DNA of 64,000 nucleotides from Acidobacterium sp049965615. GTDB taxonomy: Bacteria; Acidobacteriota; Terriglobia; Terriglobales; Acidobacteriaceae. Below the pieces are notes generated by a model. That model worked only from the letters and a program-made list of their open reading frames with translations, made no database searches and was not told the DNA's origin. A program made the position numbers and the translations under genes. Position 1 is the first letter of the stretch; each line of letters starts with the position of its first letter. The stretch spans positions 1 to 64,000 of the forward strand of contig JBMFWD010000006.1 of the NCBI GenBank assembly GCA_049965615.1, written 5' to 3'. Below are positions 25,917 through 34,585 of the stretch, one piece after another.

Positions 25917-26636
25917 ATGCTCGTTTCTCTCATCCTCGGCTGTATCGCAGGCTCGGCAAACCTCGTCGGCGGACTTATCCTTGTCCAGCGCCGCTGGAAC
26001 GACCGCGCCCTGCGCTACTTCATTGCCCTCGGTGCCGGCTTCATGATGTCCGTAGCACTGCTCGACATGCTACCCGAGAGCATGCACTTCTCTCCCAAAT
26101 GGGCGCCGCTTCTTGTGCTCGCAGGCTACTGCCTCATCCACCTGCTGGAGCACACCATAACCCCTCATTTCCACGTCGGAGAGGAAACCCACACCGAGGA
26201 GTTCATCCACGCCCACACCGGCATCTCCGTCCTGTTCGGCCTCTCTGCCCACGCCTTCTTTGACGGCGTTGCCATCGCCTCGGGATTCGTCATATCCAGC
26301 TGGCTCGGCTGGCTCATCTTCACTGCCATCATCCTCCATAAAATTCCCGAAGGCTTCACCGTAGCCTCCGTCATGCTCGCGTCAGGACGCACTCGCCGTA
26401 CCGCCGTTCTCGCCGCTGTCCTCCTGGCCGCTTCCACCATTGCGGGCGTCCTCATCATCGACCTCCTGCCCCACTGGGTCTTCGGCGGGCTGCCACTCTC
26501 CGCCGGCGCCGCCATCTACGTCGCCGCCTCTGACCTCATCCCGGAGGTCAACCGCGAACACAGTCTCCGCATCGCGCTCGTTTTCTTCCTTGGTGTCGTC
26601 CTCTTCATTGCTATTCGAAGCATAGCCCCCGTGTAA
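25917..26636 (+). CDS. ZIP-family divalent metal transporter
   Basis: 239 residues with about eight membrane segments. ZIP permeases import Zn2+, Fe2+ or Mn2+. The His-rich cytoplasmic loop between TM3 and TM4 is present (HLLEHTITPHFHVGEETHTEEFIHAHTG). The metal path shows HAFFDGVAIASG in TM4 and HKIPEGFTVASV in TM5, the diagnostic residues of the family. It is most like the GufA/ZupT branch. Metal specificity cannot be read from sequence. No Shine-Dalgarno sequence is visible before ATG 25917. Confidence 0.88.
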   Translation: MLVSLILGCIAGSANLVGGLILVQRRWNDRALRYFIALGAGFMMSVALLDMLPESMHFSPKWAPLLVLAGYCLIHLLEHTITPHFHVGEETHTEEFIHAHTGISVLFGLSAHAFFDGVAIASGFVISSWLGWLIFTAIILHKIPEGFTVASVMLASGRTRRTAVLAAVLLAASTIAGVLIIDLLPHWVFGGLPLSAGAAIYVAASDLIPEVNREHSLRIALVFFLGVVLFIAIRSIAPV

Positions 26637-26729
26637 CTCCCGCACTTCCCCACCGAAAGCGGATTCGCCGCAGCATCCGCCTCATTTGGTACGATGGCAG
26701 CCACTACATCGTGGTTCTCAGGAGCATCC

Positions 26730-28808
26730 ATGAAATTCCGGGCACTCTGCTTCGCCCTGTCCCTCGCTACGCTCGGCGTTCCCTGCTTCGCCGCTCGCCT
26801 CCATGTCAAAGACGTCAACAACGTCGTCCGCATCAGCGACCCTCAAATCTCTCCAGACGGAACCGCCGTTGTCTTTGAAGTCGCGCACACCAATCTCAAA
26901 AATGACCGCTACGACTCAGAAATCGCCATCGTCGATCTCGCCACACACCAGATGCGCATTCTAAGCCGCCGTCCCGATGCAAGCTTCCCGCGCTGGTCCC
27001 CCGATGGCAAAACCCTCGCATTCCTCGCCGCAGGGGCCAAGACCGGCGAAAACAAAGAACCCGCCCTCCAGATATTCCTGCTCCCCATGAATCACAGCGG
27101 TGACTCCGTCCAGCTCACCCACTCACCCACTGACGTCGAGCAACTCTCCTGGCGGCCAGACAACAAAGCCATCGCCTACGTCGCCCAGGACAAGCGCCCC
27201 AAGCGCAAGGGGGAGGACAAATTCCGGGACGCCTTCCAGGTCGGCGACAACGACTTCCTGGAGCGCTCCAGCACCATGCCGGCTCACATCTGGCTCGTCG
27301 ATCTGCCATCCTCACTCAGCGCCGAGACCATGCCGAAGCCAAAGCGCCTCACCTCCGGCTCGTGGTCCCTGCCCATCAGCATGCCCCCCGGCCCGCCCGC
27401 GTCCCCGCTCCAATGGAGCCCCGACGGCAAGACCCTCTATTTCGTCAAAGTCCCCACGCCGGACTCGGGCGACATGGAACAAAGCACCATTCAGGTCCTC
27501 AACGTCGCCACCGGCAAATTCCACCCCTTCAACTCCGACAAAAAACTCGACGGCTTCCCCGTCATCTCCCCCAACGGCTCGCAGATCGCCTACCTCCGCA
27601 ACCTCCACGGCGAATCCTGGAATGAGCTCGCCGTCCACGTCGCTCCTGCAAGCGGCGGCGAAGGCAAAGACATCACCCGCACCCTCGACCGCAACATCTT
27701 CCGCGAAATCTGGATGCCAGGCGGAAAATCCCTTCTCGTCTCCGGCCACAATGCCACCAGCGCAGCTCTTTGGATTCAGCCCACCGACGGCGCTCCTGCA
27801 CAGCGTGTGAATACCGGCGACGTCGATCCCGCTGAGTTCTTCTGGCTCGACGCCGGCGTTGGCCCCCACGGAGCAATTGCCTTCGCAGGCAGCACCCCCA
27901 ACGACCCCGGCGAACTCTTCTACATCAGTTCAAGCCACGGCGCGCCCGTGCAACTCACCCACCTCAACACCGAATTCAGCAAATTTGACATCGCAAACCA
28001 GAAAACCATCACCTGGTCCAGCCTCAAAGGCGGTCCGATGTCCGATGGTGTTCTCACCTACCCCATCGGCTATCAGCCCGGCAAAAAATACCCGCTCGTG
28101 CTCTACATCCACGGCGGACCCACCTACGCGTCTCTCCAAACCTGGACCAGTTTCTCCCAGCTCTTCGCCGCCCAGGGATGGCTCGTCTTTGAACCCAACT
28201 ATCGCGGCAGCGACAACCTCGGCAACACCTACCAGGCCGCCATCTGGAACGATGCCGGACAAGGCCCCGGCGAAGATGTCATGGCGGGAATCGCCAAACT
28301 CGAGAAAATGGGCATCGTCGACGAAAAGAACATCGCCGTCAGCGGATGGTCCTACGGCGGCTTCATGACCAGTTGGCTCCTCGGCCACTCCACCATCTGG
28401 AAGGCCTCCGTCGATGGTGCCGCCGTCAACAACTGGCTCGACATGTACAACCTCAGCGACGGCAACGTATCGACAGGCGATAACTTCGGCGGCTCACCCT
28501 ACACCAGCGCCAGGCGCATGCAGGCTTACATCGACCAGTCCCCCATCCACTATGTAGCCAACGTCCGCACTCCCACTCTTATCATGAGCGACGTCGGCGA
28601 CTACCGTGTGCCGCCCATGCAGTCCTACGAGTTCTACCATGCGCTCAAGGACAATCACGTCCCCGTCCAATTCATTGCCTATCCGGTGACCGGCCACTTC
28701 CCGAGTGATCCGATCCGCCGCGAAGATATCTACCAGCGCTGGCTTCACTGGCTCGGAAAATACCTGCCCACCGCACCCAGCGCGGAAGCATCCTCCAAGG
28801 CCAACTAA
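26730..28808 (+). CDS. Secreted S9-family peptidase (dipeptidyl/acylaminoacyl-peptidase type)
   Basis: 692 residues with a signal peptide (MKFRALCFALSLATLGVPCFA). The N-terminal propeller (about 25-420) contains repeated SPDGT/SPDGK strands. The hydrolase domain carries YIHGGPTYASLQTW, catalytic Ser near 541 in GWSYGGFMTSW, Asp in MSDVGDYRVPP and His in PVTGHFPSDP. This is the S9C/DPP IV-like arrangement of dipeptide-releasing or acyl-peptide-releasing enzymes. GGAG at 26721-26724, 5 bp before ATG 26730, fixes the start. It is monocistronic, with a strong terminator after it. Confidence 0.88.
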   Translation: MKFRALCFALSLATLGVPCFAARLHVKDVNNVVRISDPQISPDGTAVVFEVAHTNLKNDRYDSEIAIVDLATHQMRILSRRPDASFPRWSPDGKTLAFLAAGAKTGENKEPALQIFLLPMNHSGDSVQLTHSPTDVEQLSWRPDNKAIAYVAQDKRPKRKGEDKFRDAFQVGDNDFLERSSTMPAHIWLVDLPSSLSAETMPKPKRLTSGSWSLPISMPPGPPASPLQWSPDGKTLYFVKVPTPDSGDMEQSTIQVLNVATGKFHPFNSDKKLDGFPVISPNGSQIAYLRNLHGESWNELAVHVAPASGGEGKDITRTLDRNIFREIWMPGGKSLLVSGHNATSAALWIQPTDGAPAQRVNTGDVDPAEFFWLDAGVGPHGAIAFAGSTPNDPGELFYISSSHGAPVQLTHLNTEFSKFDIANQKTITWSSLKGGPMSDGVLTYPIGYQPGKKYPLVLYIHGGPTYASLQTWTSFSQLFAAQGWLVFEPNYRGSDNLGNTYQAAIWNDAGQGPGEDVMAGIAKLEKMGIVDEKNIAVSGWSYGGFMTSWLLGHSTIWKASVDGAAVNNWLDMYNLSDGNVSTGDNFGGSPYTSARRMQAYIDQSPIHYVANVRTPTLIMSDVGDYRVPPMQSYEFYHALKDNHVPVQFIAYPVTGHFPSDPIRREDIYQRWLHWLGKYLPTAPSAEASSKAN

Positions 28809-28816
28809 AACAACAC

Positions 28817-28850
28817 GGCCCACGTTCGCCTCAAGAACGTGGGCCCTTTT
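28817..28850 (+). terminator. Rho-independent terminator of the S9 peptidase gene
   Basis: GGCCCACGTTC (28817-28827) pairs perfectly with GAACGTGGGCC (28835-28845) around a 7-nt loop, followed by CTTTT. Confidence 0.8.
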
Positions 28851-28867
28851 CCTGCGCCGCAGCTCGC

Positions 28868-29407
28868 TCAGCTCTGCCGCTCTCTCCAAAGCCGGTACAT
28901 GCCCCACGCCGCCACCGTGCTCATATCTTCGATCGTGCCGTCCAGCAGCATCTCCTCAAACTCCGCAATCTTCACTCGTTTCACTTCCAGGTCGTGCTCT
29001 TCCTCGTCCCGATCCGTACTCTCCTGCCGCAAATCCATCGCCAGATAAATGTGCTGCTTCTGCCGCGCAAACCCATACGCAACCCAGTTCATTCCCAGCC
29101 GAACCACCTTTCCCGCAACCAGCCCCGTCTCCTCGCGCAACTCGCCCCGCGCCAGCTCCTCCGGATCCACTTCCGGCATCTCCCATCCTCCCTGCGGAAA
29201 CTCCATGTACCGCTTCTGCACCGTATACCGGAACTGCTCCACCAGGTACAAAGAGTCCCCCTCCAGCGGAATGATCACCGCGCAATCCTCCTTGTCCACA
29301 ACGGAATAAATCCCCTCCACTCCGTTGCTGCGCTCAATCCGGTCCTCCCGCAGCCGCATCCAGCGGTTCCGGTACACCTCTCTCGTACTCAATGTCTTGA
29401 TGCTCAT
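28868..29407 (-). CDS. Nudix hydrolase (ADP-ribose pyrophosphatase-like)
   Basis: 179 residues. The Nudix box is complete: GGWEMPEVDPEELARGELREETGL fits GX5EX7REUXEEXGU. The N-terminal dimer strands (REVYRNRWMRLREDRIER) and PLEGDSLYLVEQFRYTVQKRYMEFPQG match the ADP-ribose pyrophosphatase (NudF-like) branch, which hydrolyses nucleoside diphosphate sugars. ATG 29407 is chosen because GGAAG lies 4 bp upstream and the family normally begins here. It faces the S9 peptidase terminator. Confidence 0.85.
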   Translation of the reverse strand: MSIKTLSTREVYRNRWMRLREDRIERSNGVEGIYSVVDKEDCAVIIPLEGDSLYLVEQFRYTVQKRYMEFPQGGWEMPEVDPEELARGELREETGLVAGKVVRLGMNWVAYGFARQKQHIYLAMDLRQESTDRDEEEHDLEVKRVKIAEFEEMLLDGTIEDMSTVAAWGMYRLWRERQS

Positions 29408-29555
29408 AAGGCTTCCATTCTCCCACGCTGTGCCTTTTCGCAATCTTATGCTTCCCGATTCCACTCTCCACCATATACTCTGTTTTCGGTTCACTACATC
29501 GATTTATGTCAGGCCGATCACCAGTACCTCCGGCCTGCGCTTTTGGGGGTTTCGC

Positions 29556-31040
29556 ATGTTTCTTGGTCTGGATGTCGGCACCGGCGGCACCCGTGTCGTG
29601 CTCGTCGATAAAACAGGAGCGCTCATCGCCTCGGCCTCCTGCGAGCATGAAAACTTCCGCTCGCCCCAGCCCGGCTGGGCCGAGCAGGACCCGCACGACT
29701 GGTGGCGCGCCGCGCAAAAAGCCATTCGCGACTCTCTCGCCCAGGCTCCCGGCGCAAAAATTCAGGCCGTAGGACTCACCGGCCAGATGCACGGCGCCGT
29801 CATGCTCGACAAGGACGGCAACGTCCTCCGCCCCTCGCTCATCTGGTGCGATCAGCGCACCCAGCCCCAGTGCGACTGGCTCCACGCCCAGTTCGGCTCC
29901 GGCAACATTGGCCGCGAAAAGCTCATCGAGCTCACCGCCAATCCTGCCCTGCCCAACTTCACCCTCACCAAGCTCCTCTGGGTCCGCGACCACGAACCGG
30001 AAATCTTCGCAAAAATCGCCCACGTCCTCTGCCCCAAAGACTACGTCCGCTTCCGCATGACCGGTGCCTACGCCATCGACGTCCAGGAAGCCTCCGGCAC
30101 CCTCATGCTCGACGTCGCCAACCGCCGCTGGTCCAGCGAAGTCCTCAAGGTCGCCGGCATCCCCGAATCCTGGCTGCCCAAGCTCTTTGAATCCCCTGAA
30201 GTCTGCGCGCACATCTCCGCCGAAGCCTCCGTCACCACCGGCATCCCCCAGGGCACACCCGTCGTCGCCGGCGCGGGCGACCAGGGCGCGGGAGCCATCG
30301 GCATGGGCATCCTCGAGCCCGGCTCAGTCTCCGCCACCATCGGCACCTCCGGCGTCGTCTTCGCAGCCACCGATGCGCCCACCCGCGACCCCCAGGGCCG
30401 CCTGCACACCTTCTGCCACGCCGTCCCCGGCCGCTGGCACGTCATGGGCGTCACCCAGGCCGCGGGACTCTCCCTGCGCTGGCTCCGCGACACCTTCGCC
30501 CCCGGCGTCGACTACGACCAGCTCACCGCCGGAGCCGCCCAGGTCCCGCCCGCCAGCGACGGCCTGCTCTGGACCCCCTACCTCCTCGGCGAGCGCACCC
30601 CGCACCTCGACCCCGAAGCCCGCGCAGCCTTCGTCGGCATCCACGCCGGCCATACCCGCGACCACTTCGTCCGCGCCGTCATGGAAGGCGTCGCCTTCTC
30701 GCTCCGTGACACCTTCACCCTGTTTTCTCAACTAGGAATCCCAGTCAAAGGCGTGCGCCTCGGCGGCGGCGGTGCGCGCGGCAAGCTCTGGCGTCAGATT
30801 CAGGCCGACATCTACAACCACACCGTCGATGTCCTCACCGCCGAAGAAGGCGGAGCCTTCGGCGCCGCGCTCCTCGCCGGAGTCGGCTGTGGCGGATGGG
30901 CCAACCTGGACGAAGCCTGCGCCGCCGCCATCCACGTTGCAGACCAGATACCGCCCCGGCCCGAAGCCGCCGCCCGATACCAGAAGGCCTACCAAGCCTA
31001 CCGCGCCGTCTACCCCGCCCTCAAAAACATCCACGCCTGA
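29556..31040 (+). CDS. xylB: Xylulokinase
   Basis: 494 residues; FGGY kinase phosphorylating D-xylulose to D-xylulose 5-phosphate. N-terminal GLDVGTGGTR (4-13), substrate region GLTGQMHGAV and LIWCDQRTQ, ATP site GAGDQGAGAIGMG, and LLWTPYLLGERTPHLDP with the C-terminal LGGGGARGKLWRQIQADI are XylB-like throughout. ATG 29556, preceded by GGGGG, gives the correct N-terminus. The frame is open further upstream only by chance. No xylose isomerase or transporter is adjacent; its product joins that of AraD in the pentose phosphate pathway. Confidence 0.9.
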   Translation: MFLGLDVGTGGTRVVLVDKTGALIASASCEHENFRSPQPGWAEQDPHDWWRAAQKAIRDSLAQAPGAKIQAVGLTGQMHGAVMLDKDGNVLRPSLIWCDQRTQPQCDWLHAQFGSGNIGREKLIELTANPALPNFTLTKLLWVRDHEPEIFAKIAHVLCPKDYVRFRMTGAYAIDVQEASGTLMLDVANRRWSSEVLKVAGIPESWLPKLFESPEVCAHISAEASVTTGIPQGTPVVAGAGDQGAGAIGMGILEPGSVSATIGTSGVVFAATDAPTRDPQGRLHTFCHAVPGRWHVMGVTQAAGLSLRWLRDTFAPGVDYDQLTAGAAQVPPASDGLLWTPYLLGERTPHLDPEARAAFVGIHAGHTRDHFVRAVMEGVAFSLRDTFTLFSQLGIPVKGVRLGGGGARGKLWRQIQADIYNHTVDVLTAEEGGAFGAALLAGVGCGGWANLDEACAAAIHVADQIPPRPEAAARYQKAYQAYRAVYPALKNIHA

Positions 31041-31054
31041 GCCAAAAACCAAAC

Positions 31055-31074
31055 GGGGCACCACCCGGTGTCCC
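31055..31074 (+). terminator. Possible hairpin downstream of xylB
   Basis: GGGGCAC (31055-31061) and GTGTCCC (31068-31074) pair over seven positions with one G-U. There is no T-run, so termination is uncertain. Confidence 0.35.
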
Positions 31075-31119
31075 GCGCTCCTGCCAACCCCAACAGGCTC
31101 ATTGAGAGAACAAAAAGAG

Positions 31120-31170
31120 CTAACGGCTAAAAGCTAGCAGCTATAAGCTGCCGGCGCGCCAGGCGCCGGC
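31120..31170. repeat. AGCT-rich imperfect tandem repeat and GC hairpin between convergent genes
   Basis: 31120-31149 is built of imperfect GCTAAC/GCTAAA/GCTAGC/GCTATA units. It leads directly into GCCGGCGC (31150-31157) and GCGCCGGC (31163-31170), an eight-pair hairpin with a 5-nt loop, next to the stop of the VWFA gene. It may serve as a bidirectional transcription end. It resembles simple intergenic repeats seen in other genomes; I cannot name the family. Confidence 0.4.
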
Positions 31171-31172
31171 AA

Positions 31173-32468
31173 TTATTGCACCGGCAGCGGAGCCTTGTAC
31201 CCCTGCTTCGCAATCACCTCATACTTCAGCGGCCGATGGTGCTTCTTGTCCACAATCACCAGCGGCTGTCCTTCGTCATTCACCAGCCGCACCTGGATAT
31301 GCCGGTAAGTCCCATCCTTCTTCTGGTCCGTGGGAATGTAGCTCAGCTCATATTTGTTCCGAATCTCCTCGTTGATCTGCCGAAAAATATCCGGCATCTC
31401 CGTCTCAAATCTCGGCGCAAAATACTCCCCACCCGTCATCCGCGCAAATGTCCGCAGTTCGTTGTCCCCTTGCAGAAAGGTAATCTGCTGCATCGAACTC
31501 ATGCCGCCAAAAGGGCCAACCCCACCGCCTTCGGCCATGATCCGCGCGTAATGCCCGGTGCTGATCGAGAAAATCGTCACATCCGGCGTCTGCCGAACCT
31601 TCTTCAAAACCTGGTCCAGCGTCAGCTTGGAAAAGCTGTTCAACCCCGACGAAACCAGGATGATGTACTTTCTGCCCTTCACACGCGTCAGCCGATCCAG
31701 CGTCGTGTACAGCGCGTCGAACATGTCCGTCTCATCCCACGTCGGAATCACCATCGAATTCAGCGCATCGATCACCCGCTGCTTGCTGTCGGTAAAGTCC
31801 GTCAGGATGTCCGTGTGCATCGCATACGTCACCACTGCCACCTCGTCGTGAGGCTGCATCTCATCGGCGAACGTATACGCAGCATTCTTCATATCGTAGA
31901 TAAAGTCATAATTCGTCTGCGCAAACTCCAGCAGCAGCACCGCCGTAATCGGAGCCTTGATCTGCTCAAAATGCGTAATCTTCTGCGGAACCCCGTTCTC
32001 GAATACCTCAAAATTGTCCTTTTGCAGGTTCGGAACAAACTGGTGCGACTTTTCGAGCAGCACTCCCACGTCCACATTCACCAGTGGAGCGCTCACGTTC
32101 AGTGACAAATGACCCAACCCCGGCGGATTCTTGAACTGGTTCACCGGCGGCGGTGGTGGCGGAGCCGTCTCCGGCTTCACCGTCCTCGGAATCGCAATCG
32201 CCCCGCTGTCCGCATTCGGCCCGCCAAGCTCCGGCCCGGCCTGACTGGGAGTTCCAGGCGCAGCCGCATTTGTCCCCCGCCCAGCCGCAGCAGAGCTCTG
32301 CTCCCCAGGCTTCTTTTGCTGCTCCTCCGGCTTTTTCTTCTTCGACGTATCCTGCGGCGCAGGAGCCGTCGCCGGCCGGTCGTACTGGGCCTGCATCGCC
32401 GGAGTCCACATCAATAGCCCCGCCGCAATCACGGCAGAGGCCAATACACGATGCCCCAGGTACTTCAT
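31173..32468 (-). CDS. Secreted VWFA-related protein of the acidobacterial type
   Basis: 431 residues. Signal peptide (about 1-28), a Pro/Gln/Lys low-complexity stretch (30-110), then a von Willebrand A-like domain (about 125-395). Characteristic features: LVNVDVGVLLEKSHQFVPNLQKDNFEVFENGVPQKI, ITAVLLLEFAQTNYDFIYD in the MIDAS position, and ILVSSGLNSFSKLTLDQVL. The MIDAS DxSxS motif is degraded (EFAQT), so metal binding may be lost. The family (acidobact_VWFA-like) is strongly expanded in Acidobacteria; the function is unknown, presumably protein-protein contact in the envelope. ATG 32468 with AAGGAG 5 bp upstream is preferred over the adjoining GTG. Confidence 0.85.
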   Translation of the reverse strand: MKYLGHRVLASAVIAAGLLMWTPAMQAQYDRPATAPAPQDTSKKKKPEEQQKKPGEQSSAAAGRGTNAAAPGTPSQAGPELGGPNADSGAIAIPRTVKPETAPPPPPPVNQFKNPPGLGHLSLNVSAPLVNVDVGVLLEKSHQFVPNLQKDNFEVFENGVPQKITHFEQIKAPITAVLLLEFAQTNYDFIYDMKNAAYTFADEMQPHDEVAVVTYAMHTDILTDFTDSKQRVIDALNSMVIPTWDETDMFDALYTTLDRLTRVKGRKYIILVSSGLNSFSKLTLDQVLKKVRQTPDVTIFSISTGHYARIMAEGGGVGPFGGMSSMQQITFLQGDNELRTFARMTGGEYFAPRFETEMPDIFRQINEEIRNKYELSYIPTDQKKDGTYRHIQVRLVNDEGQPLVIVDKKHHRPLKYEVIAKQGYKAPLPVQ

Positions 32469-32675
32469 CACAACTCCTTACCTGACATTCTCCGGCTCAA
32501 AACTCTCTTCCCGCAACCTCATATCCACCGGTGGCTCCGGCATTTTCCATATCCTCAACCGCCGCCCACATCAGAACCGCCCAAAGCCCGGGCTCCTCGG
32601 ACGGAACGCATCTCCGGCAATTCCCAGCGTCCGCCCGCCAGTCCGCGCCCTGAAAATGCCATAATCATAAGTACC

Positions 32676-34517
32676 GTGTCGCAGTTTTTTTCGAGACTCG
32701 CCTTCCTTGCTGCCGCTTCTCTCCTGACGTTGCTCGCCCCATCACCCCTGCTCGCTCAGCCCGTCAGTCAGCCTCCCGCGCAGCTACCGCCTCATCCCCC
32801 GGCCCAAACCCGCTTCTTCCCGCTCAGCCAGATCCGCCCCGGCCTGCAGGGCGTCGCCTACACCGTTTTTCAGGGCGACACGCCCCAGCCCATGGGCGTC
32901 AAAGTCCTCGGCGTCCTCCACGGCGCGCTCGGTCCCGATCAGGACATGATCCTCGTCCAGCTCGAAGGTTCAAGGGCCGACTTCACCGGCGTCGTCGCCG
33001 GAATGAGCGGCAGCCCCGTCTACATTGACGGTAAACTCGTCGGCGCTCTCGCCTACCGCATCGGCCAGTTCAGCAAGGAGCCCATCGGCGGCGTCACCCC
33101 CATTCAGGAAATGCTGCAGGTCCGCGACCTCAAATCCCCCACGCAGCAAATGCTCCTCGCCAGCCACCCCGCACCCAGGGATCAATCCATCCCCGACCCG
33201 ACCTCCAGTTCCAACATCACGGCCACCTCGGCCTACGGCTCCATCCAGCCCATCGCCACCCCGCTCGTCTTCAGTGGATTCACCCCCTCGGCCCTCCATT
33301 TCTGGAAGCAGCATGCGGCCGGCCTCGGCCTCACCGACGTTTCCGCCCTGGGCGGCTCCGACAGCAGCGCCAGGCAGTCCGGCCCGCTCCGGCCCGGCGA
33401 CGCCGTCAGCGCCCTGCTCGTCAGCGGCGATCTCGAAATCTCCGCTACCTGCACCGTAACTTACGTGGACCCGCACCAGATGCTCGCCTGCGGCCACCCC
33501 ATCACCCAGTTCGGGCCAGTCTCCATGCCCATGACCAAGGCCGAGGTTCTCGCCACACTCGCCTCGCCCATGAACTCCTTCAAGATCATCAACACCACCC
33601 AGACCATCGGCGCCATCACCCAGGACCGCCAGTTCGCCATCAAGGGCGTCTTCGGCCAGAAGGCCGATACCATCCCCGTCGTCGTCCATCTCGATGGAGC
33701 ATCCGTCGCGCCCCGCACCCTTCACCTGCACGTTGTCGATCAGCCCTCAGTCACCCCGCTCGCCGTCATGGTCGCCGTCTATCAGGGTCTGATGGAGCAG
33801 AACGGCTACTCTGCGGAAAGCAGCTACCGCGTCACCGGTACCGTCCGCCTCGCCGGATACCCCTCCGTCAAGCTCAACGATCTCGTCGCCCCCACAGACA
33901 GCGCGCCCGCCAACCTGCTCGCCGCCCTCGTCGTAGGCCAGCGCTTCATGAGCCTCTACTCCAACGCCGCGCGCCGCACCGCCATCCAGGGCGTTGACCT
34001 CCACGTCCAGCAGATTCCCCAGCGCCTCACCGCGCAAATCATCGCCGCACACGCCGACAAAACTACCATTCAGGCCGGTGATAAAGTCACCGTCCAGGCC
34101 TCCGTTCTGCCCTGGCATGGGGAAATTCACAATTTCCGTATCCCCATCACCCTGCCCCTCAACCTGCCGCCCGGACCCGTCCGGCTGCTCATCAGCGACG
34201 GCGCCACCCTCGACGAACTCAATCACTCCTCCGCCCTCGGCGCACACCAGCTCAGCGTCGCGGCCACCATCGCCCAGCTCAACAGCGACCACCCCAGCGA
34301 CCGCCTCTACGTCACCCTGCTCGCACCCGAACCGCAGGCCACCCTCGACGGCCGCACCCTCTCCGCCCTGCCGATTTCCATGGCCAACGTACTCGAACCC
34401 CTCCGCAAGGACCACGCGCTCACCCTGCACGGCGAATCCACCACCCCCATCACTTCCATCCCGGTCAACGCCATGCTCTCCGGCCACCAGCTCATCACCC
34501 TCCACATCGTCAACTAA
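32676..34517 (+). CDS. Secreted S55 (SpoIVB-like) domain protein with permuted motif order
   Basis: 613 residues from GTG 32676, chosen because it gives a clean signal peptide (about 1-29, ending LAQ); no in-frame ATG lies near and no strong ribosome site is seen. SpoIVB peptidases carry a chymotrypsin-like Ser in GMSGSP and a His in a GHxI motif. Here GVVAGMSGSPVYIDGKLVGAL is at about 106-125 and the TVTYVDP...ACGHPI stretch at about 260-276. That is the reverse of SpoIVB, where His comes first. Beyond ~330 the protein is beta-rich without recognised motifs. Peptidase activity is plausible, not shown. It may begin an operon with the following propeller and permease genes. Confidence 0.72.
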   Translation: MSQFFSRLAFLAAASLLTLLAPSPLLAQPVSQPPAQLPPHPPAQTRFFPLSQIRPGLQGVAYTVFQGDTPQPMGVKVLGVLHGALGPDQDMILVQLEGSRADFTGVVAGMSGSPVYIDGKLVGALAYRIGQFSKEPIGGVTPIQEMLQVRDLKSPTQQMLLASHPAPRDQSIPDPTSSSNITATSAYGSIQPIATPLVFSGFTPSALHFWKQHAAGLGLTDVSALGGSDSSARQSGPLRPGDAVSALLVSGDLEISATCTVTYVDPHQMLACGHPITQFGPVSMPMTKAEVLATLASPMNSFKIINTTQTIGAITQDRQFAIKGVFGQKADTIPVVVHLDGASVAPRTLHLHVVDQPSVTPLAVMVAVYQGLMEQNGYSAESSYRVTGTVRLAGYPSVKLNDLVAPTDSAPANLLAALVVGQRFMSLYSNAARRTAIQGVDLHVQQIPQRLTAQIIAAHADKTTIQAGDKVTVQASVLPWHGEIHNFRIPITLPLNLPPGPVRLLISDGATLDELNHSSALGAHQLSVAATIAQLNSDHPSDRLYVTLLAPEPQATLDGRTLSALPISMANVLEPLRKDHALTLHGESTTPITSIPVNAMLSGHQLITLHIVN

Positions 34518-34520
34518 AAC

Positions 34521-34542
34521 GGCGAATCCATCTGGGTTCGCC
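34521..34542 (+). terminator. Possible hairpin after the S55 gene
   Basis: GGCGAATCC (34521-34529) and GGGTTCGCC (34534-34542) pair over nine positions with one G-U around ATCT. There is no T-run; it may be an attenuator or partial terminator between the S55 gene and the next gene. Confidence 0.45.
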
Positions 34543-34569
34543 CGCCTGTAAGACTCCCCCGCAATTCTG

Positions 34570-34575
34570 TAGACT
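34570..34575 (+). promoter_or_regulatory. Candidate -10 hexamer before the propeller gene
   Basis: TAGACT with 10 bp to ATG 34586 and no Shine-Dalgarno sequence. A start point here would leave about four untranslated bases. Confidence 0.35.
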
Positions 34576-34585
34576 AGAGTCCAGC

